A stretch of DNA of 18,435 bases from assembly GCA_964346815.1 (NCBI GenBank), contig CAYFWF010000065.1, positions 1 to 18,435 of the forward strand, given 5' to 3'. This document shows, one piece after another, positions 14,187-18,435 of this stretch. The notes beneath the pieces are model-generated. The model was not told the origin of the DNA. It made no database searches and worked only from the letters and a program-made list of their open reading frames with translations. The stretch's first letter is position 1; each line of letters starts with the position of its first letter. The stretch is from CAYFWF01 sp964346815. GTDB taxonomy: Bacteria; Acidobacteriota; Aminicenantia; Aminicenantales; Aminicenantaceae. The translations under genes and the position numbers were made by a program.

Positions 14187-15299
14187 CTATTTTATGGCGA
14201 CGCATTCGCAGCCCTCGAGGAAACCGGCATCCACATCGGCTCCATGGCCGGGCGTTTCGGGAAGGGTGATCTCTCCTGCCTGGTATTGGGCTCCCCCCAC
14301 TACAGGATCGTCCTTGAGGGCCAGATAGCCGTCGAGGTCGGCATAACGGATGTTCGGACGGGCGGAGACAACATGGGCAGCCGCAGTCAGCCCCAACCGG
14401 GTCTCCATCATGCATCCCACCATGCACCGGATGCCCGAGCCCTCGGCGATGGCATTGATTTTCAGGGCCGTGTGGATTCCTCCGGCCTTGGCCAGCTTGA
14501 TGTTGAAAAAGTCGCAGCATCCCATGGAGGCCAGCTTGAACGCATCGTGATGGTCGAAAAGCGACTCGTCAGCCATGATCGCGATGGAGGTGTTCTGCCG
14601 GATACGCCGCATGTTCTCGTAATCCCAGTAAGCCACGGGCTGTTCGCAGTATTCGATTCCCATGGGCTCCAGGGATTTGAGCACGGCGACAGCGGTGGTG
14701 TAATCCCATCCTTGGTTGGCATCGATGCGGATGGGAAGGTCACTGCCTATGGCCTCGCGGATTTTCCGGATTCTCTGGATATCCTGGTCTGCGGTGGTTC
14801 CCAGTTTGACTTTTATCGCCTGAAATCCCTGGTCCTTGTAGCCGGCGGCTTTCTGGGCCATGGAGTCCGGATCGGCTATGCCGATGGTGTTGTCGGTCCA
14901 GAAAGAGCGCCTGCCGCCCCCGATCAAAGCATACAGAGGAAGTCCGGCCGCCTTTCCCAGGATGTCATACAGGGCCATGTCAAAAGCGCTGCGAAGGGTG
15001 CTGTTCCGGACAAGGAATCTGTCGATCTCTCTCATCCTGTTTTCGATATCCAAAGGGTCTTTGTCCAGGATAAGTCTGGCAAGATCTCCGGCGCCAGCCG
15101 CGTCGATCGCCTGGGTCTCTCCTGTAATGCCCCACGTGGGATTGGCCTCGCCCATTCCATGGATGTCCTGGTTGGTGTTGATCCTGATGAACAGGCTCTG
15201 GGCTCTTCGAATCTCCATGATGGCGATCCGGAAGGGCTCTCTGAGTTCGATATCGGACTTGTAGATATCGACACCGGTGATTTTTAAACCTTGCTTCAT
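14187..15299 (-). CDS. Dipeptide epimerase (L-Ala-D/L-Glu epimerase-like, enolase superfamily)
   Basis: The 370-residue cytosolic protein belongs to the muconate-lactonizing enzyme subgroup. The N-terminal capping domain (1-125) is followed by the barrel with catalytic AIKVKLG (Lys163 and Lys165), metal ligands Asp193, Glu219 and Asp244 (MADES), and Lys268 in NIKLAKAGG. The sequence ADLDG places Asp321 and Asp323 as the DxD motif that, in known dipeptide epimerases, holds the substrate alpha-amino group. All key residues are present and at family positions. Such enzymes epimerise the second residue of a dipeptide, classically L-Ala-D-Glu from murein; the exact dipeptide here is unknown. ATG 15299 has GGAGGAGG upstream; the frame further up overlaps the symporter gene and lacks pattern. 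It starts 22 bases after the symporter stop, in one unit. Confidence 0.9.
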   Translation of the reverse strand: MKQGLKITGVDIYKSDIELREPFRIAIMEIRRAQSLFIRINTNQDIHGMGEANPTWGITGETQAIDAAGAGDLARLILDKDPLDIENRMREIDRFLVRNSTLRSAFDMALYDILGKAAGLPLYALIGGGRRSFWTDNTIGIADPDSMAQKAAGYKDQGFQAIKVKLGTTADQDIQRIRKIREAIGSDLPIRIDANQGWDYTTAVAVLKSLEPMGIEYCEQPVAYWDYENMRRIRQNTSIAIMADESLFDHHDAFKLASMGCCDFFNIKLAKAGGIHTALKINAIAEGSGIRCMVGCMMETRLGLTAAAHVVSARPNIRYADLDGYLALKDDPVVGGAQYQAGEITLPETPGHGADVDAGFLEGCECVAIK

Positions 15300-15321
15300 G
15301 ATTCCTCCTCCCGTTTGATTT

Positions 15322-16791
15322 TTATCTGTACCGGGCCGCTCCCCAGAAGGTCCAGACAATTCTTTCAGACGGCTTAGCTGTCGCCAGGCTGACAACCACG
15401 TAAACGACGACCGAAGTCAGGACAGAGATGAACGATGGATGAGTGCCCCAGACCTTGAGCTGGGGAACCACCGTATAGGCCAGGCCGTAGATCAGAGTTC
15501 CCCAGAGGATAGAGGCTATGGTTCCCCACTTGTTCCCCCTTTTCCAGTGCATGCCCAGGAGGATGGGTCCGAAGGTGGCAGAGACCAAGCCGCCGATGGA
15601 GAAAAAGATGATCCACTGGATGAGCTGCGGCTGGAACAGGGCCACAGCGATGGCGATGCTCAGGCATCCTGTCATGGTCACCCTGGAAGCGACCTTGATT
15701 TCTTTTCCAGAGACGGCAGGTTTGATCTCCTTCAGGAGATTTTTGGCGATGCTGGAGGTGATGATGATGGCCATGGCAGCCACAGTCGTCTGGATCCCGG
15801 CCACGATCCCGGCCAGCACGATTCCCCCGAAGGCCTTGGGCATGACATTCATGGCCAGCCAGGGTGCGATCTCGTCGGGGACCGCGAGGTCAGGGACGAT
15901 GGCTCTGGCCATGGCCCCGGCCAGGCAGAGGAGAGTCGTCCATATGAAAACCAGGATGGCTCCCAGCCAGATTCCCCGTTTGAGGGCTCTTGTGTTCTTG
16001 TAGGTCAAAGCACCCAGCATGGCATGGGGCATGCCCACGATAAAAAATCCGGACATCAAGGCCAGCGAAAGGGCGAACATCGGCGGGAACTCTCCGTCCA
16101 TGGTCGGTGAGAGAAACTTCATGTCCAGCGAAGCGATCGCCTGGGTGGATTTCTGGAACCCGCCGGCATAGCTCACCGTGCCGACAAAAAGCATGATGCA
16201 GCCTATGGTGATCACGATGCCCTGGAGAAGAGTGGCCAGGGAGGTTCCCCGCATTCCGCCCAGCACACAGTAGACCAGGACCACCACAGAACCCAGGGCA
16301 AGCGAGGTAAAATATCCCATGCCCGTCATCTGGGAAATGACCCGCGCAGCTCCCACGAACTGGGTTCCCATGTAGGGGAGAAGGAACACGGTCACCAGTA
16401 CGGCCAGGAGGATGATGATAGCCTTGCTTTCGTACCGGGCTCTGAACATATCCAGGTAGGTGATGGCATTGACCCTCCGGGCCACCAGCCCGACCATGAT
16501 GCCGATGGGGGCCAGCAGAAGGAGATTCATGAAGATCTGGTCATTGTTGATCAGCACCCAGGAATAGCCGTAGGCATAGCACATTCCAGGTCCGGCGATG
16601 AAGGTTCCTGCCGAGGCCAGACCTCCTGCGATGATCATGGCAACCACGATACCGCCCAGGCCTCTTCCGGCTGCGTAGAATTCCTTTTCGTACTTTTTTA
16701 TGGGGACCTTTTCCACGATCCGGTAAGACCAGATGCCGATGGCAGCCAGGATGGCGGTGTAAATGACGAAGGACACCACGGCGGGATTCAT
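15322..16791 (-). CDS. PanF-like sodium:solute symporter (SSS family)
   Basis: The 489-residue inner membrane protein has about 13 hydrophobic segments, normal for the SSS family. It resembles PanF (sodium/pantothenate symporter) in 'GGIVVAMIIAGG', 'FIAGPGMCYAYGYSWVL', 'RRVNAITYLDMFRARY', 'GMPHAMLGALTYKNTRALKR' and 'GAMARAIVPDLAVPD'. The usual TM6 motif GGxxxxxxTDxxQ appears as GGMRGTSLATLLQG. Sodium-driven uptake is expected. The substrate is uncertain: the neighbours suggest a dipeptide, amino acid or acyl compound, not necessarily pantothenate. The start ATG overlaps the stop of the YhdT-like gene as ATGA (16788-16791), which suggests translational coupling, and the dipeptide epimerase follows after 22 bases. 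Confidence 0.9.
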   Translation of the reverse strand: MNPAVVSFVIYTAILAAIGIWSYRIVEKVPIKKYEKEFYAAGRGLGGIVVAMIIAGGLASAGTFIAGPGMCYAYGYSWVLINNDQIFMNLLLLAPIGIMVGLVARRVNAITYLDMFRARYESKAIIILLAVLVTVFLLPYMGTQFVGAARVISQMTGMGYFTSLALGSVVVLVYCVLGGMRGTSLATLLQGIVITIGCIMLFVGTVSYAGGFQKSTQAIASLDMKFLSPTMDGEFPPMFALSLALMSGFFIVGMPHAMLGALTYKNTRALKRGIWLGAILVFIWTTLLCLAGAMARAIVPDLAVPDEIAPWLAMNVMPKAFGGIVLAGIVAGIQTTVAAMAIIITSSIAKNLLKEIKPAVSGKEIKVASRVTMTGCLSIAIAVALFQPQLIQWIIFFSIGGLVSATFGPILLGMHWKRGNKWGTIASILWGTLIYGLAYTVVPQLKVWGTHPSFISVLTSVVVYVVVSLATAKPSERIVWTFWGAARYR

Positions 16792-17060
16792 GCCTCATCC
16801 TCCTCGTCTTCTTCCTCCTCGTCTGCCAGAGGAACATCCGGGATGAATTTCTCTGCCACGAAGATCAGCAGGACCACGAACAGAAAGGGAGTAAAAAGGT
16901 TTCCGAAAGTCACCCAGCGGGGCAGGCCCAGGACATAGGGTTCGATGCCCAGACTGTAGGAAAGCCCCAGGTAAACGACCAGGTAAGCGGCGAAAAAGAT
17001 CCAGGCTATTGCGAACACTCGCCGTGCGGCTTTTATTCTCGGATCTTCGATGAATTTCAC
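16788..17060 (-). CDS. yhdT: YhdT-like (DUF997) small membrane protein, symporter partner
   Basis: The 90-residue protein has two membrane segments (about 16-36 and 53-69) and a very acidic C-terminus (DEEEEDEEDEA). It matches the YhdT family: 'DPRIKAARR...W' at the start, 'GLPRW' between the segments, 'TPFLF' in the second, and 'KFIPDVPLADEE' at the end. In E. coli and other bacteria yhdT lies directly beside panF, as here, so it is probably a small subunit or helper of the symporter; its biochemical role is unknown. The start codon is GTG at 17060, chosen for an AGGAGGTG site 5 bases upstream. It is the first gene of the four-gene unit. Confidence 0.85.
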   Translation of the reverse strand: MKFIEDPRIKAARRVFAIAWIFFAAYLVVYLGLSYSLGIEPYVLGLPRWVTFGNLFTPFLFVVLLIFVAEKFIPDVPLADEEEEDEEDEA

Positions 17061-17065
17061 AGCCT

Positions 17066-17073
17066 CACCTCCT
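17066..17073 (-). promoter_or_regulatory. Strong ribosome binding site for the GTG start of yhdT
   Basis: AGGAGGTG on the minus strand, 5 bases before GTG 17060. It is close to the perfect anti-16S match and settles the rare start codon. Confidence 0.75.
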
Positions 17074-17109
17074 GAGTTAAATCACTGGTTTATTTTTAAT
17101 CTGTTTTTA

Positions 17110-17117
17110 ATTATACT
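17110..17117. promoter_or_regulatory. Overlapping -10 elements of divergent promoters
   Basis: The minus strand reads TATAAT (17115-17110), 49 bases before the yhdT GTG; the plus strand reads TATACT (17112-17117), 53 bases before the TPR gene ATG. The -35 regions are weak on both sides. If both are used, the two units would compete for polymerase. Confidence 0.35.
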
Positions 17118-17170
17118 GTTATAAAAGCTTTTAATGTTGAGGAAACGATAGAGATGGGAGCAGCAAACCG

Positions 17171-18435
17171 ATGAGACGAACCGTCATTTCAATTTTTCTC
17201 ACCTGGTGCATCCTTGCCGTGTCCGGACCTGCCCTCGGCTTTCCTTCCGCTTTTCAGAGGGTCGATCCCTTCTATGTTAAGCTCTTCGAAGAAGGAAAGC
17301 AATTATGGAGCCAGGGATTATTCACAGAGGCCATCCAAGACCTGGAGATCGCCTATTTCGGATTCCTTAAAAGTCCCGAACCTCTCCTCGAGGCCAGCAT
17401 CTACCTTATGGTCTGCCACTTCGAGGTCGGCAGCAGAGACCGTGCCGCTTTCTTCAGAGCGAGGCTCATCGATCTCGGTGCAGAGGACAAGCTCTCCGGC
17501 CTGGACCTCCCTCAGGCCCTGCTCGAAAAATACCACGAAGCCAGTGCCTACTTCGAGCGCCAGAGGATGGCCGGCCAGCCCGATCCCTCCGCGGTCCAGG
17601 ACAAATCGCCCCTGATGAGCGAAGAGGCCGTCACACCTCCTCAGAAGAGCCCCTTCTCCAGGATTGCCGAACTCGAACGTCTCATCGAGCATGACAGGAA
17701 CAACTTCGGCGCCTACCTGGAGATCGCTTCTCTCTACATACAGCACGACAACGCCGGCAGGGCCGAGCCTGTCCTGGAGAAGCTCCTCCAGCTCGACCCT
17801 GAAAACTCGGCCGGACGCTTCATGCTGGGCAGGGTTTACCTGATCCAGAAGAAATTCAGGGAAGCTGCGGCTGAATTCGAGAAAGCCCTCCCCGCACTCG
17901 ACGGCGATATAGAGTTCCACTACCAGTGGGGAATCGCCCTTTACAATCTGAGGGATTTTGAAGGGGCCGGCAGGGAATTCGAAAAGGTCCGGTCCATGAA
18001 CGCGGGCTACAAGCTCAGCGAGGAATACATGGAGGAGATCACCAGGCTGAGCGAGCCGGAGACCACTCCCGAAGAGCCAGAAACGGCCCCCGAAGAGCCT
18101 GCCGGCGGTCAGCCGGAGACCCCGCCGGAGTCATCCGCTGAACCGGATTATCTCGAGATGGCCCGAAAGGAAGGCAGGCTGAAAAAGAAAATTCAGTATT
18201 ATATAGAGGCCCTCAAACAGGACCCCTCCCAGATCGATATCTATTTTGAAATGACCGGAGCTTACCGGACAGAGAAAAAGTACCGCCAGGGAATCGACCT
18301 CCTCATATATCTGATGGAATATATTCCCAACGATCTCCGCATCTACACCGGGCTTGCCGATCTCTACATTCTCCGCAAATCTTTTCAGGATGCCATCGAC
18401 ATCTGCAGCCAGGGCCTGGCCCTCGACCCCGGCAA
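17171..18435 (+). CDS. Secreted TPR-repeat protein, N-terminal part (3' end outside window)
   Basis: The frame is open from ATG 17171 to the right edge: 421 codons without a stop, so the gene is truncated by the window. A signal peptide (MRR, hydrophobic to residue 22, ending PALG) sends it to the periplasm or beyond. TPR-like helical pairs follow in three blocks, at about residues 36-80, 177-280 and 336-421, for example 'FGAYLEIASLYIQHDNAGRA', 'FHYQWGIALYNLRDFEGA' and 'YTGLADLYILRKSFQDAIDI'. A low-complexity Pro/Glu/Thr linker at about 296-326 (repeats of PEEP and PET) separates the last block. Codon use is strongly biased to C-ending codons (GCC, CTC), unlike the AT-rich TPR gene at the left edge. 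GGGAG lies 10 bases before the ATG. TPRs mediate protein contacts; function unknown. It is divergent from yhdT. Confidence 0.85.
   Translation, partial: MRRTVISIFLTWCILAVSGPALGFPSAFQRVDPFYVKLFEEGKQLWSQGLFTEAIQDLEIAYFGFLKSPEPLLEASIYLMVCHFEVGSRDRAAFFRARLIDLGAEDKLSGLDLPQALLEKYHEASAYFERQRMAGQPDPSAVQDKSPLMSEEAVTPPQKSPFSRIAELERLIEHDRNNFGAYLEIASLYIQHDNAGRAEPVLEKLLQLDPENSAGRFMLGRVYLIQKKFREAAAEFEKALPALDGDIEFHYQWGIALYNLRDFEGAGREFEKVRSMNAGYKLSEEYMEEITRLSEPETTPEEPETAPEEPAGGQPETPPESSAEPDYLEMARKEGRLKKKIQYYIEALKQDPSQIDIYFEMTGAYRTEKKYRQGIDLLIYLMEYIPNDLRIYTGLADLYILRKSFQDAIDICSQGLALDPG

Noticed and set aside
14091..15287. 398-codon plus-strand frame opposite the dipeptide epimerase
   Set aside because: Antisense shadow; the epimerase on the minus strand has every catalytic residue.
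15439..16110. His/Gly/Asp-rich 223-codon plus-strand frame opposite the symporter
   Set aside because: The biased composition is what antisense reading of hydrophobic membrane codons gives.
17318..17920. 200-codon minus-strand frame near the right edge
   Set aside because: It is antisense to the continuous TPR frame that runs from 17171 to the edge with a signal peptide and ribosome binding site.

Overview
This window looks like chromosome from a Gram-negative bacterium of the Acidobacteriota / Candidatus Aminicenantes type. That placement is an inference. It rests on a VWFA protein of the kind described as Acidobacterial (TIGR03436-like), TolB/TPR and secreted TPR proteins, a Pal-like OmpA lipoprotein (so an outer membrane), several exported peptidase lipoproteins, and strong AGGAGG-type ribosome binding sites. 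No RNA genes, CRISPR array, prophage or intact transposase were seen.

Layout. 1-1058 (+): 3' part of an AT-rich TolB/TPR protein. 1153-2667 (-): phytoene desaturase-like FAD oxidoreductase, convergent with the first gene. 2668-3065: divergent intergenic region with a short REP-like repeat and two palindromes. 3066-4064 (+): VWFA protein. 4173-4820 (+): OmpA/Pal-like lipoprotein with its own promoter. 4821-5225: convergent intergenic region holding copy A of a ~172-bp inverted-repeat element. 5226-7136 (-): S9 peptidase lipoprotein. 7250-11652 (-): two-gene unit, PhoD-like phosphatase then M28 aminopeptidase, behind a good promoter. 11730-12046: 317-bp foldback (MITE-like) element. 12185-12616 (+): small secreted protein of unknown function. 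12669-12840: copy B of the inverted-repeat element. 12879-17060 (-): four-gene unit, in transcription order YhdT-like protein, PanF-like symporter, dipeptide epimerase, secreted Ntn hydrolase. 17171 to the right edge (+): secreted TPR protein, truncated by the window.

How the genes fit together. Three exported or lipid-anchored hydrolases (S9, M28, Ntn/C45-C69-like) and a dipeptide epimerase encoded next to a sodium symporter point to scavenging of peptides or amides, perhaps murein-derived dipeptides. The most system-like unit is yhdT-panF-like-epimerase-Ntn hydrolase: the Ntn enzyme would hydrolyse a substrate outside the cytoplasm, the symporter would import a product, and the epimerase would correct its stereochemistry inside. 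This model is inferred from gene order and families.

The least explained DNA is the set of inverted-repeat elements. Two long copies lie in opposite orientation, each between convergent genes, and a shorter relative lacks their central module. A separate foldback element with perfect 16-bp ends lies between divergent genes.
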